Positions 9,104-18,525 of a stretch of 64,000 nucleotides of DNA are shown here, one piece after another. The translations under genes and the position numbers were made by a program. The first letter of the stretch is position 1. Every line of letters begins with the position of its first letter. The notes under the pieces are model-generated. The model saw only the letters and a program-made list of their open reading frames with translations. It was not told the DNA's origin and did not search any database. The DNA comes from Seonamhaeicola sediminis (lineage in GTDB: Bacteria > Bacteroidota > Bacteroidia > Flavobacteriales > Flavobacteriaceae). The stretch lies in NCBI RefSeq assembly GCF_004358095.2, contig NZ_SMZJ02000003.1:332225-396224 (forward strand), written 5' to 3'.

Positions 9104-9994
9104 TTAATAAGTCCACATATCTAGTTCAAAATCTCTAATTTTATCCTTAATTCTTTCAGATTCCAATAATTGCATTAAAGCATTTTGTGAGATATACTCA
9201 TTAACTTTTCTATCCCCTTGTACATTTTCCTCTTTGTATATATATCCATGAAAACGTCTGGAATTCAAAATATGATCAAAAGAGAACGGAATGGCACTAT
9301 TCTCGTTATTAAACGATTTAGCTTCATGTAATACCTCTCTGGCGTCTGGTAAAAAGACCCAAAATAATTCTACTAGATCTGGTTCTTCTTCATCTATAAA
9401 ATTAACATCTGGTGCTACAGGAGCTATTCCTAATAACCTGTATTTCATTTCAGATTGGCGCTTATCAAAATACCACAACCCTTTAACGCGATATTCCATA
9501 ATATCTGCAGCAGTAATATCACGTCTGTTAATATATTCTGCCGACAATTCTTCACCTGCATTTAACTGTTCAATACCTAACTCAGTAGTATCAATTTTGC
9601 TTAAAGCAGCTTCAATATCTTTTAGTGTTCTTTGGGTTGTAAAATAAGAATCATCATAAATTCTTTCAATGTTACCATTTTTAATGTTTTTCATAAGCAC
9701 ATCATAAAGAGACCTTCTATTACTACCAATGTTATTTGTGTCAATAGGGTAGTACAATGGGAAGTTAGCACGTTCGTCAAGAACAATTTTCTCCCAGGTC
9801 ATTTTAGAAAAAAGAATATCTCTATCATCTACATAACCATAAGGCAGTGGCTTATCATTATCAATTGCTATCTGTGCTTCTGTTCTTACACCTATTTCTT
9901 CGGGTGATTTAGCATTCAATATATTTGCCTGAGCAAACATGCTTGAAGCTGTAAAAACAGTTACCATGGTTAATAAAAAACTTTTATAATTCAT
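9104..9994 (-). CDS. gldN: Gliding motility / type IX secretion protein GldN
   Basis: Periplasmic subunit of the type IX secretion system, which with GldK forms the ring under the outer membrane. 296 residues starting with a signal peptide (about 1-21, ending 'SSMFAQA'). Recognised by family wording such as 'PYGYVDDRDILFSKMTWEKI', 'RRSLYDVLMKNI', 'YRVKGLWYFDKRQSEMKYRL' and 'LFWVFLPDAREVL', and by its position as last gene of gldKLMN. It is followed by a clear terminator. A stem-loop directly after the gldM stop precedes it, which may set its expression relative to gldM. Confidence 0.95.
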   Translation of the reverse strand: MNYKSFLLTMVTVFTASSMFAQANILNAKSPEEIGVRTEAQIAIDNDKPLPYGYVDDRDILFSKMTWEKIVLDERANFPLYYPIDTNNIGSNRRSLYDVLMKNIKNGNIERIYDDSYFTTQRTLKDIEAALSKIDTTELGIEQLNAGEELSAEYINRRDITAADIMEYRVKGLWYFDKRQSEMKYRLLGIAPVAPDVNFIDEEEPDLVELFWVFLPDAREVLHEAKSFNNENSAIPFSFDHILNSRRFHGYIYKEENVQGDRKVNEYISQNALMQLLESERIKDKIRDFELDMWTY

Positions 9995-10018
9995 CTTTTT
10001 ATATTTTAATAGGGCTTT

Positions 10019-10040
10019 AATCTAAGACTATTCTTAGATT
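10019..10040. promoter_or_regulatory. Stem-loop in the gldM-gldN spacer
   Basis: AATCTAAG and CTTAGATT form an 8-bp perfect stem with a 6-base loop, directly abutting the gldM stop codon. No T-tract follows on the minus strand, so it is more likely an mRNA processing or stability element than a terminator. Confidence 0.5.
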
Positions 10041-11600
10041 TTAATTTGTAAGCTCAATAATTACAGGCGACACTTTTTTAAGTATAACACTTACACCGCT
10101 TGCTTTAGCTTCAATATCAAATATTTGCACGTCTGATCCTCGTTTTGCTTTACGTAATGCAGATTTCGCTCTACTGTCTAGCTTATTACCACTAACATTA
10201 ATGGTTGGTTGCCCAGACACTTTAAACTTAAATCCTGTAACTCGCAATGGTAATTCGAAATCGAAATCGTCGAACTTCGCGCCAACAGAAGATATCTCCA
10301 AACTATTACGTTGCATTTTTACCTGACCATCTTCACCTCTAATAGTTCCAGTTGGTTTTGGTAAATCTTTAATTCTGAAAGTAGCATTATCACTCACTGG
10401 TTTTCCATCTGGCAACTTACCAGTTACATTAATGGTTACCTCTCTACCCTTAACGGTAGTTACGTCCATAACATAGTTGCTACCTCTAACTCTAGATAAT
10501 CCTTGAGCTCTAGCGCTTACGTTATTATCAGGAATTCCCGCAAATGAAATGGTCATTGGGTTTTTAACACCACGATATACCACATTCATTTTATCTGCTG
10601 AAATCGTAGCTGAATTTGGCTTTGGAACGGTAGCAAAAGATGATGATACAGGTACTTCAACTTCTTCTCCATCTTGAGCAAAGATTAATTTACCTTCTAT
10701 CTTATGTTCTCCAGGATTACCTGTTCCTACTTTTAATTTTACTTTACCCTCCTCAATAGAGTACTGATCTTCACTTAAAGGTCTTCCATCTAAAGTTAAT
10801 TCAACTCTCTTAGGCTTAGTAGAGGCATCTTTTCTACCCAATACTATTTGACCATCAAATGTTTCTCCGTTAAAGTAAGCAGACTTTGTAGTTTCTAACA
10901 ACGTAGTATAGTTAGTCATAGATACCTCGCTAGAAAGTGTTCCTTGTAACATTGCAGATAACACTTGAGATTCAGTGGTTTTAATATCTGCTTGTAACTG
11001 GGTCATCTTTGTTAAAGAAGCCACTAGAGGAAAGCCTTTATAATGGTACTCTAACCATGGTTGCTTTCCTGCACCACGCTTAATATCATCGGTATTAAAG
11101 TTTTTTTGAACATCTTTCACAATGTCTTCCATACCATTTTGATCTTTTAGAATTTCTGAAACACCATCTCTAAAGGTAGCTATTTGATTTAAAAACTCTT
11201 CACCCTCAGGCTTGAGCTTATCTCCTTTAAAAAAGTTTTCATCAAGGTAATCACCTTTGTCCATAATCTCATAATCTTCAGGATCATCAACTGTGGCTTC
11301 CATCTTACCTTTTAATTCTTCGAGATAATCATTAAAATTAGTCGCTAAAACATGTATTTGACTTGCCTTATCCTTTAAAGGCTCATATTTTTCTTTTTGA
11401 TCTATAGCTTTTTGTTCTAAACTAGCTACAAACGCTTGATTGCGAATAGTTGCAGCCTCATTAGATTCCGTAAGCTTTTTATTCATTAATCCAAAGGCCG
11501 AAAGTACCTCCTTTGACATATTTAATGCTAACATTGCAATGAAGATTAAATACATCAGATTAATCATCTTCTGTCTTGGTGATAAATTATTTCCTGCCAT
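10041..11600 (-). CDS. gldM: Type IX secretion motor subunit GldM
   Basis: Single-pass protein that crosses the periplasm and, with GldL, forms the proton-driven motor of type IX secretion and gliding. 519 residues, close to the known size of about 510. The N-terminal signature 'LSPRQKMINLMYLIFIAMLA' (about 6-25) contains the only membrane helix. A helical region (about 40-220) and a chain of Ig-like periplasmic domains follow ('GETFDGQIVLGRKDA', 'VYRGVKNPMTISFAGIPDN', 'GTIRGEDGQVKMQRNSLEI'). It lies 46 bases after gldL, with a hairpin in the spacer. Confidence 0.97.
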   Translation of the reverse strand: MAGNNLSPRQKMINLMYLIFIAMLALNMSKEVLSAFGLMNKKLTESNEAATIRNQAFVASLEQKAIDQKEKYEPLKDKASQIHVLATNFNDYLEELKGKMEATVDDPEDYEIMDKGDYLDENFFKGDKLKPEGEEFLNQIATFRDGVSEILKDQNGMEDIVKDVQKNFNTDDIKRGAGKQPWLEYHYKGFPLVASLTKMTQLQADIKTTESQVLSAMLQGTLSSEVSMTNYTTLLETTKSAYFNGETFDGQIVLGRKDASTKPKRVELTLDGRPLSEDQYSIEEGKVKLKVGTGNPGEHKIEGKLIFAQDGEEVEVPVSSSFATVPKPNSATISADKMNVVYRGVKNPMTISFAGIPDNNVSARAQGLSRVRGSNYVMDVTTVKGREVTINVTGKLPDGKPVSDNATFRIKDLPKPTGTIRGEDGQVKMQRNSLEISSVGAKFDDFDFELPLRVTGFKFKVSGQPTINVSGNKLDSRAKSALRKAKRGSDVQIFDIEAKASGVSVILKKVSPVIIELTN

Positions 11601-11602
11601 TT

Positions 11603-11650
11603 CTAATTAGGTTTTGGTTATTAATATAAATTTGGGTAACCCCTAATTAG
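11603..11650. promoter_or_regulatory. Stem-loop spanning the gldL-gldM spacer
   Basis: CTAATTAGG (11603-11611) and CCTAATTAG (11642-11650) are perfect inverse complements. An inner GGTTA/TAACC pair (GGTTA at 11616-11620) extends the stem. The structure covers the gldL stop codon and ends just upstream of the gldM start. No terminal T-tract. A processing or translational-balance role is inferred. Confidence 0.5.
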
Positions 11651-12282
11651 CTTTTATTCATAGCAGATAACATACCTCCATAAACACCATTTAATGATGA
11701 TAGATTAGATGCTAAAGATTGCATTTGCTCTTTTAATTTAGCAGCGTTCTCAACAGACTCTTCATTTAAAGCAGCTTGCTTGTTAATACTTTCTAACTGT
11801 ACTTTATATAAACTGTTTAAAGATTCCATTTGAGCAGCAGCTAAAGATAATTCTTCGCCGTACTTTCTTGTAGCTTCCATAGAATCTACAGTTGGTGTAA
11901 GGTTTTTAGCAGCACCTTCAAAGTTTTTAATGCTATCTCCTAAACTAGCCATAAGTTCGCCATCAATTTTAGCGTCTTTTAATAACTCATCTAATTTTTT
12001 AGATAACAAACCTTGAGGGTCTTTAGCTTCTTTTTCGGTTGCTTGACCACCCGCTAACTCTGGGTAAACAAGTGACCAATCTAAATCGTCGTCTACTGGT
12101 TCAAATGCTGAAATAGCAAAAATGATTGCTTCTGTTACCAATCCAATGGTTAACATGACATTACCTGTTAAAGGTCCAATTTCAAAATGAATAATTTTGA
12201 ACAATGCTCCTACGATTACGATTGATGCTCCTAATCCGTAAGCTAAATTCATAAACTTTTTACTTGCTCTTGACTGTGCCAT
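11647..12282 (-). CDS. gldL: Type IX secretion motor subunit GldL
   Basis: Inner-membrane stator-like subunit of the GldLM motor that uses the proton gradient. 211 residues. Two membrane helices (about 10-32 and 38-58) include 'IVGALFKIIHFEIGPLTGNV', with the membrane Glu of the family in 'HFEIGP'. The cytoplasmic C-terminal half is helical and Ala/Leu/Glu-rich ('LAAAQMESLNSLYKVQLES', 'LASNLSSLNGVYGGMLSAM'). It lies between gldK and gldM, with hairpins in both flanking spacers. Confidence 0.97.
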   Translation of the reverse strand: MAQSRASKKFMNLAYGLGASIVIVGALFKIIHFEIGPLTGNVMLTIGLVTEAIIFAISAFEPVDDDLDWSLVYPELAGGQATEKEAKDPQGLLSKKLDELLKDAKIDGELMASLGDSIKNFEGAAKNLTPTVDSMEATRKYGEELSLAAAQMESLNSLYKVQLESINKQAALNEESVENAAKLKEQMQSLASNLSSLNGVYGGMLSAMNKS

Positions 12283-12299
12283 AATTTTCGATTTTTAAT

Positions 12300-12317
12300 T
12301 TAAGTACGAATACTTAA
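12300..12317. promoter_or_regulatory. Stem-loop just upstream of gldL
   Basis: TTAAGTA-CGAA-TACTTAA is a perfect 7-bp stem with a CGAA tetraloop, 18 bases before the gldL ATG, in the 70-base gldK-gldL spacer. There is no T-tract, so it is not a normal terminator. Confidence 0.45.
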
Positions 12318-12352
12318 GTAGGTTAATTAATAGTAATTTATTATTGATTAGA

Positions 12353-13735
12353 TTAAATTTTTGTCTTTTTACCGTTTTTAGAATTTACTTGTGTCCCCAT
12401 ATAATCCTGAACGGTTCTAAAGCCAATATAACTTCTTGCAGAATCTGCATACTCATAATCTCTTGAACTTACTTGTAAGAAGTATGCAACGTCTTTCCAT
12501 GATCCCCCACGCACTACTTTACGTTCGTTTTCCATATCGCTAACACTTGGGTTGATGGTCGACATATATTCATAAGATGATGGATCATAAGATGAATCTA
12601 CCCATTCAGCAACATTACCAGCCATGTTGTATAAATTATAATCATTAGGCTCATAAGATTTTGCTTCAACGGTGTATAATGCTTGGTCTGCAGCATAATC
12701 ACCTCTTACTGGTTTAAAGTTTGCCATAAAACAGCCTCTATCACTTTTGGCATAAGGTCCACCCCAAGGAAATGTAGCTGCTCTCAGTCCTCCTCTAGCG
12801 GCATATTCCCATTCAGCTTCTGAAGGTAATCTAAACGCATTTACAAAATGAGCCCCTTTTTTGCTTTTTTGATAGGTGTTTTTCCATAAAGTTCTCCATT
12901 GACAAAAGGCCTTTGCTTGTTTCCAAGTTACACCAACCACAGGGTATTCACCATAAGCATCATGCCAAAAATAATCGTTATGCATTGGTTCATTATAAGA
13001 ATATGAGAAGTCTCTAATCCAAACGGTAGTATCAGGATACACCTCAACTTCTTCTTTGAGTAAAACGTCTTTTCTTCTTAAACTTCTATCCTTAGCGGCC
13101 TTTTGAATATCCATGTATGTGTACTGAAACTTAAATTTAGTTACATCCCAAGTACGTTGACCATTATAAGATTCTTCCATTGGCAAATACATGGTATCCA
13201 TAACTTCGGCATAATACTCATCAGGGTATTCCGCTGTGTCAAAAATTAAATCAATATCATGATTTAAGTTGTAACCTTCATATCCGGTAGGTCCGAGCCC
13301 AGTATAATTTTCATATATATACTTCTGATAAACGGTCATATTAGCAGTATCTGCTTCTTTAAAAGCAAATTCACCAATACCTCCATCTTCAGGCGTCATA
13401 CCAACTTCATCGGCTAAAATAGCCAACTTAGTCCTAATAATAGAATCTCTAACCCAATTAACAAATTGACGATACTCACTATTAGTAATTTCTGTTTCAT
13501 CCATGTAAAAGGGCCTAACAGTAACTGTTTTTGCTGGTGCATTGTGCACGCCTGCTAAATCATCATCTGCTTTACCCATTATAAACGCACCACCAGGTAC
13601 AAGTTCCATTCCATAGGGCTTTTCTGGATGCCATTTCTTTCCTTTAACACCCACTAACTCTCCCCTATCTTTGGAGCCACAACTAGCTAGTAGTATAAGT
13701 ACTGCGGTTAATAATGTTAACTTTTTCATATTCAT
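12353..13735 (-). CDS. gldK: Gliding motility / type IX secretion lipoprotein GldK
   Basis: Outer-membrane-associated lipoprotein that forms the T9SS ring with GldN. 460 residues with a lipoprotein signal ('LILLASCGS', lipobox Cys at about 19). The body is a formylglycine-generating-enzyme/sulfatase-modifying fold: 'GMELVPGGAFIMGKADDD' at the start, 'PVVGVTWKQAKAFCQW', 'FRLPSEAEWEYAARGG', 'NMAGNVAEWVDSSYD' and 'RKVVRGGSWKD' near the end. In GldK this fold is structural. First gene of gldKLMN. A 155-base AT-rich gap upstream probably holds the promoter (TATGTTTA on the minus strand is one base off the -7 consensus). Confidence 0.96.
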   Translation of the reverse strand: MNMKKLTLLTAVLILLASCGSKDRGELVGVKGKKWHPEKPYGMELVPGGAFIMGKADDDLAGVHNAPAKTVTVRPFYMDETEITNSEYRQFVNWVRDSIIRTKLAILADEVGMTPEDGGIGEFAFKEADTANMTVYQKYIYENYTGLGPTGYEGYNLNHDIDLIFDTAEYPDEYYAEVMDTMYLPMEESYNGQRTWDVTKFKFQYTYMDIQKAAKDRSLRRKDVLLKEEVEVYPDTTVWIRDFSYSYNEPMHNDYFWHDAYGEYPVVGVTWKQAKAFCQWRTLWKNTYQKSKKGAHFVNAFRLPSEAEWEYAARGGLRAATFPWGGPYAKSDRGCFMANFKPVRGDYAADQALYTVEAKSYEPNDYNLYNMAGNVAEWVDSSYDPSSYEYMSTINPSVSDMENERKVVRGGSWKDVAYFLQVSSRDYEYADSARSYIGFRTVQDYMGTQVNSKNGKKTKI

Positions 13736-13890
13736 AGAAAACTCGAGGTTAATTAATCTGCTTCAACTTTGCGAGGGTAAACATATTTATATATTTTTTA
13801 AAAAACAACTTTTTCGAGAAAAAAATTACATTTCATCGTAAAAAGTAAGCATTTAATCGATGAAATAAGCATTTTGCCTTGATATTGTTG

Positions 13891-15057
13891 CTAAACACAA
13901 TTCTTTTGAAACGCTTTATACCAGCGGTCTGGGACTATATTATTACTCGCATCTATATAATCCTGATGCATGCATGGTAATAACGTATGTCTTTTTAATT
14001 TATTATTTACTTCTGCTAAAAAAGGGATTTCAATCCACCACCTACCGGTCTTATTACTTTTGTAAAAGATTAATTCTTGGGAGTCTACTAAGGTAATGAA
14101 TTTTTGATAATTGTTCTCATTAGAAAAATCATCATCTTTTACTCTACAATTCACTCCTTCAATAAAATACCAAATCATTTGTGATATTAGCATTGAAGAA
14201 ATTTCATCATCATTTGAAGGCTTGTATTCATAAATTCCAAATGATGTTACTTTATTACTGATACCCGCATATCTTGAAATGGCACATATCTCTTTTCCGT
14301 CTAAACCATTTGGAGAAAATTTTTGATTTAAACTTACCTCAGAACTTTTAACAGAAGTTAAATCAATACTTACAATATTAGCATCTCTTAAAACAGGCTC
14401 TACTGAAGCAATGTTATTAGAAATCTCACCTAATCTATAAGATTCAAAATAAAGACTTTCCATTAAATCTATTTCTTCCTGAGAATTGAAATAGGTCTGA
14501 TAACCAATGGTGGCGTAATTAAAAAGGTTGTATGGCTTATCTAGAATTATTTTTCCAACAAAACTATTATTCTTTATGGGCTTTGTAGAATCTCCCATAT
14601 CAAACTTACTATCAATATTAACAATATTAACCATTGGTATTAAATGGTCATAAGCCCGGTAATTTGCGTAAGTTAAATCTTGAGAGCCACCTAATATAAT
14701 TGGAATGATATTCTTTTTCACTAAAATACTAATGGCTGTTTTTAAAGCAAAGTAAGTATCTTCTACACTTTCTCCTTTATGAATATCGCCTAAATCTGCT
14801 ATAGTGGTATTCCATATACCTGGAAAAAGACCGTAGAAAGATTTTCTTATTTCATCTAACTTAAATTCATCCCCAATATAATTAACATCATTTCGGTTCT
14901 CTAAAACACCAATAAGAGCAATAGAAACACCTTCTAAATCTGGCATGCCATTTTGTTCTGAATGAATTTTAATTTTTCTTCCCAACGCTTGAGCAGATAA
15001 TAATTCGTTGTGAGCTAAAACTAAATCTGAAACAGGGGTAAGAAAATTGAAATTCAT
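13891..15057 (-). CDS. Arginase/formimidoylglutamase-fold protein with altered metal site
   Basis: A 388-residue ureohydrolase-fold protein. The three motifs that bind two Mn ions in arginases are recognisable but altered. 'GGSQD' (about 123-127) replaces GGDHS, so the His ligand is Gln126. 'DSKFD' (149-153) replaces DAHxD, so the His is Lys151. 'SIDLTS' (230-235) replaces SxDxDxxDP, leaving Asp232 but Thr at 234. Half the ligands are therefore lost, and normal arginase or formimidoylglutamase activity is unlikely (inference). No signal peptide. It follows topA by 5 bases on the same strand and precedes the gldK promoter gap. Automatic annotation would call it formimidoylglutamase. Confidence 0.8.
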   Translation of the reverse strand: MNFNFLTPVSDLVLAHNELLSAQALGRKIKIHSEQNGMPDLEGVSIALIGVLENRNDVNYIGDEFKLDEIRKSFYGLFPGIWNTTIADLGDIHKGESVEDTYFALKTAISILVKKNIIPIILGGSQDLTYANYRAYDHLIPMVNIVNIDSKFDMGDSTKPIKNNSFVGKIILDKPYNLFNYATIGYQTYFNSQEEIDLMESLYFESYRLGEISNNIASVEPVLRDANIVSIDLTSVKSSEVSLNQKFSPNGLDGKEICAISRYAGISNKVTSFGIYEYKPSNDDEISSMLISQMIWYFIEGVNCRVKDDDFSNENNYQKFITLVDSQELIFYKSNKTGRWWIEIPFLAEVNNKLKRHTLLPCMHQDYIDASNNIVPDRWYKAFQKNCV

Positions 15058-15062
15058 TTAGG

Positions 15063-17552
15063 CTACTTCTTTTTAGTGGTTGCTTTTTTTCTTGTTGTTT
15101 TCTTTTTTGGTGCATTGGCTTCAATAAGGCCTTTGGCTTCTTCGAGAGTCATTTCTGAAACATCAACCGTTTTTGCCAATTCAACTTTCACCTTTCCTTT
15201 GATAACATGATGTCTTCCCCATCTTGCTTTCTCAACTCGTATACCTTGATCTTCCCAATTATGAACTACTTTTTCAATGTCTTTCTGAATTTTGGTTTCA
15301 ATCAACTCAACAATATCTTCATCAGATAGGTTATCCCAGTCATACTTTTTATTTACATTGATGAACATATTGTTCCATTTAATAAAGGGCCCAAAACGTC
15401 CTTTACCTTTTTGTACTGGTAAATCTTTATATATATATATAGGAGCATCTGCCTTTATCTTTTCTTTAATTAAAACAATGGCATCATCAAGGTCAACACT
15501 CAATGGGTCAACACCTTTTGGTAAGGATACAAAGCTATTTCCAAATTTCACATAAGGGCCAAATCTACCGTTATTTACCTGAACTTCTTCTCCTTTATAC
15601 GTTCCTAGATCTTTTGGAAGCTGAAACAAATCCATAGCTTCTTCATAGGTTATACTACTTAACTGTTGGTCTGGACTTAAACTAGCAAACAAAGGCTTTT
15701 CTTCATCCTCAAAAGTTCCTATTTGAACCATAGGCCCAAATCTTCCTAAGCGCACACTAACTTGTCTTCCCGTTTCAGGATCCTCACCTAAAATACGTTC
15801 TCCAGATTCTCGTTCTGCATTTTCTTTGACGTCTTCTACTTTAGGGTGAAAATTTTTGTAAAACGATTTCATCATTTTAGTCCAATCCTCTTCTCCATCA
15901 GCTATACTATCAAAATCTTCTTCAACCTTTGCTGTAAAATTATAATCTAGAATTTGATCGAAATGATTCACTAGAAAATCTGTAACAATCATTCCAATAT
16001 CTGTAGGAACTAATTTGCCTTTATCAGATCCTACTTTTTCTGTGAGTAGTTTACTTGAAATACTCCCTTCTTTTAAAGTGAGTTGGGTATATTCTCTTTC
16101 TTCACCCTCTACCGAACCCTTTTCAACATAATTTCTATTTTGAATGGTAGAAATGGTTGGTGCATAGGTTGACGGACGCCCAATACCTAATTCCTCTAAC
16201 TTCTTTACAAGAGATGCTTCTGTGAATCTTGCTGGTGGACGCGTATACCGTTCTGTTGCCGTGATGTAGTTGTTAAGAAGTTTTTCTCCCGTTTTCATAG
16301 CAGGCAACATACCATCCTGCTCAACATCCTCATCATCAGTACCTTCTAAATATACTTTCAAAAAACCATCAAAAGTAATCACCTCTCCGTTGGCCGTAAA
16401 AATTTCATTATGCTTAGAAGCACTAATTTTCAGATTGGTACGCTCTAATTGGGCTTCACTCATTTGCGATGCAATAGAACGCTTCCAAATTAACTCATAT
16501 AAACGTGCTTGGTCTCTGTCTATATTTACAGAGCTTCTTGAAAAATCGGTAGGCCTTATAGCCTCATGAGCCTCTTGAGCTCCTTTAGATTTTCCAGTAT
16601 AATTTCTTGGATTACTATAGTTAGATCCAAAAGCTTTTTCTATTTCGGCTTGAGCACCTTGTCTAGCCTCATCTGATAAATTAGTACTATCGGTTCTCAT
16701 ATAAGTAATTAAACCAGCTTCGTATAGCCGTTGTGCCATAGTCATGGTTTTACTTACAGAAAAATATAGTTTACGCGACGCTTCTTGTTGTAATGTAGAC
16801 GTTGTAAAAGGAGCCGCAGGTGATTTTTTTGCTGGTTTCTTTTCTAAACTTGCTACTTCAAAACTGGCAGATGCATTTTTTTCTAAAAATTGTTGAGCTT
16901 CTTCCTTGGTTGAAAAATTCTTGGGCAATTTTGCTTTAAATGATTGTCCGTCCTGATTAGAAAACTCGGCATCTATTCTATAAGATGCCACAGGTTTGAA
17001 ATCTTGAATTTCTCTTTCCTTTTCAACAATCAATCTTACAGAAACAGATTGCACCCTACCGGCAGACAAACCTCCTTTCACCTTACGCCATAAAACAGGA
17101 GATAGTTCATAACCAACAATTCTGTCTAATATACGGCGTGCTTGTTGGGCATCAACTAAGTCATAGTCAATTCCTCTAGGGTTTTCAATAGCCTTTTGTA
17201 TAGCCGACTTTGTAATTTCATGAAAAACAATACGTTTCGTTTTTTCTTTATCTAGTTTTAAAGCCTCTGCTAAATGCCACGCAATAGCTTCTCCTTCTCG
17301 GTCTTCATCACTTGCCAACCAAACAGTATCTGCATTTTTAGCTAACTCTTTAAGTTTTTTTACAACCGCCTTTTTGTCTTTAGAAACTTCGTATTTAGGT
17401 TTAAAATCACCGTCTACATCTACCCCTAATTCCTTGGAAGGAAGGTCTGATATATGCCCAAAGCTAGATTCTACTTTAAAATCCTTTCCTAAAAATTTTT
17501 CAATGGTTTTTGCTTTTGCAGGTGACTCAACTATCACTAAATTCTTCGCCAT
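15063..17552 (-). CDS. topA: DNA topoisomerase I (type IA)
   Basis: Relaxes negative supercoils. 829 residues. The N-terminal Toprim domain starts 'VIVESPAKAKTIEKFLG' and has the acidic motif 'LASDEDREGEAIAWHL'. The active-site Tyr lies in 'LITYMRTDSTNLS' near 290. The usual zinc fingers are replaced by C-terminal Toprim-type repeats ('RLGRFGPMVQIG', 'NGRFGPYVKFG', 'KGRFGPFIKW', 'ARWGRHHVIKG') and a Lys/Thr-rich tail, the common Bacteroidota form. First gene of a unit with the arginase-fold gene. A terminator of the next upstream gene lies 80 bases before its start. Confidence 0.97.
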   Translation of the reverse strand: MAKNLVIVESPAKAKTIEKFLGKDFKVESSFGHISDLPSKELGVDVDGDFKPKYEVSKDKKAVVKKLKELAKNADTVWLASDEDREGEAIAWHLAEALKLDKEKTKRIVFHEITKSAIQKAIENPRGIDYDLVDAQQARRILDRIVGYELSPVLWRKVKGGLSAGRVQSVSVRLIVEKEREIQDFKPVASYRIDAEFSNQDGQSFKAKLPKNFSTKEEAQQFLEKNASASFEVASLEKKPAKKSPAAPFTTSTLQQEASRKLYFSVSKTMTMAQRLYEAGLITYMRTDSTNLSDEARQGAQAEIEKAFGSNYSNPRNYTGKSKGAQEAHEAIRPTDFSRSSVNIDRDQARLYELIWKRSIASQMSEAQLERTNLKISASKHNEIFTANGEVITFDGFLKVYLEGTDDEDVEQDGMLPAMKTGEKLLNNYITATERYTRPPARFTEASLVKKLEELGIGRPSTYAPTISTIQNRNYVEKGSVEGEEREYTQLTLKEGSISSKLLTEKVGSDKGKLVPTDIGMIVTDFLVNHFDQILDYNFTAKVEEDFDSIADGEEDWTKMMKSFYKNFHPKVEDVKENAERESGERILGEDPETGRQVSVRLGRFGPMVQIGTFEDEEKPLFASLSPDQQLSSITYEEAMDLFQLPKDLGTYKGEEVQVNNGRFGPYVKFGNSFVSLPKGVDPLSVDLDDAIVLIKEKIKADAPIYIYKDLPVQKGKGRFGPFIKWNNMFINVNKKYDWDNLSDEDIVELIETKIQKDIEKVVHNWEDQGIRVEKARWGRHHVIKGKVKVELAKTVDVSEMTLEEAKGLIEANAPKKKTTRKKATTKKK

Positions 17553-17632
17553 ACTTCAGTTTTTGAAGCTACAAATGTATATGAAAAAAAGTTTATCTGC
17601 TGCATTTTACAGATTAACCGCATATTATTTTA

Positions 17633-17667
17633 TTAAAAAAAACCGCATTTAACTCAATAAATACGGG
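17633..17667 (-). terminator. Rho-independent terminator after the downstream membrane-protein paralogue
   Basis: On the minus strand CCGTATTTA...TAAATGCGG forms a 9-bp stem (one mismatch) followed by eight T residues. It separates the membrane-protein pair from topA. Confidence 0.75.
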
Positions 17668-17691
17668 TCTTTAAAGTTATTATAAAAAAAA

Positions 17692-18474
17692 TTATTCGGT
17701 AGAGGTTCCTATTTCTTCAATAGCTGTAGTCTCATCAAAACCAATAACTTCTTTATAAATTAAATAAATTGGATGATAAGGAAATGCCGCTGTAAATAAC
17801 AATCCTATACCACATAACATGAATCCAACTATTTCTGCTAACAACCCAGAAACAAATAACAACCCAAAAATGAGTAACCATTTTTTGTTTCCTAGCTTGA
17901 AACTTACTTTAACAATTTCACCCACACTCAAATCTGGATTAAAAGCAAAAACTATGGCAAATAAAGACAGAGGAACCATTACATAAAATATTGGTAAATA
18001 GCATAATATAACTGCCAAAATTGCAATACCAAACGATGCCAACATTAAAACAAAGATTTTGCTTAAATATGTCCCTTTAATAAAATAGAAAAAATCTGAG
18101 GTGTTAGTTTGTTCATTATTATCCAACTTGCGCATCATTCTATAAAATCCGGCATTAAGTCCAACAGAAATAGCCCCTAAAACTAAGACACCAGCAACAA
18201 CAAAAACTATGTAAAAAACCGACATTCCTGCTATAAAATTCTCAAACGCCTCATTATTACCAAAACCACTTTCTTGTTGCGCTATAATAGCTGCTATTAA
18301 TGGCACGTATAGTACAATTATTAAAGGCAGCATTATTATTAGCGTGAATAATTGCAATAAAAAGCCTTGTACCCAAGTTTTTTTAAAAAGCTCAATCGAA
18401 TCACTAAAAATATTACCAAAATCTAGGGTTTTAGAACTATTTATTTTTTCAATTAATGTATTTATCGCGCTCAT
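17692..18474 (-). CDS. Multi-pass membrane protein, paralogue 2 (function unknown)
   Basis: A 260-residue integral membrane protein with about six hydrophobic segments (the first at about 35-65). It resembles its upstream neighbour throughout, especially 'LDFGNIFSDSIELFKKTW' near the N-terminus and 'GNKKWLLIFGLLFVSGL' then 'IYLIYKEVIGFDE' near the C-terminus. Such proteins are often labelled glycerophosphodiester phosphodiesterase membrane domain or, wrongly, beta-carotene monooxygenase in Bacteroidota. I see no catalytic motif. The pair is a tandem duplication with a 51-base spacer and ends in a terminator. Confidence 0.85.
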   Translation of the reverse strand: MSAINTLIEKINSSKTLDFGNIFSDSIELFKKTWVQGFLLQLFTLIIMLPLIIVLYVPLIAAIIAQQESGFGNNEAFENFIAGMSVFYIVFVVAGVLVLGAISVGLNAGFYRMMRKLDNNEQTNTSDFFYFIKGTYLSKIFVLMLASFGIAILAVILCYLPIFYVMVPLSLFAIVFAFNPDLSVGEIVKVSFKLGNKKWLLIFGLLFVSGLLAEIVGFMLCGIGLLFTAAFPYHPIYLIYKEVIGFDETTAIEEIGTSTE

Positions 18475-18525
18475 CTTATATGTTTTTGGTTAGCATTTAC
18501 AATTTATAGAGGTTAGTTTTTTAAA

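Noticed and set aside
13891..15057. Active formimidoylglutamase
   Set aside because: Half of the Mn ligands are substituted, so I describe only the fold.
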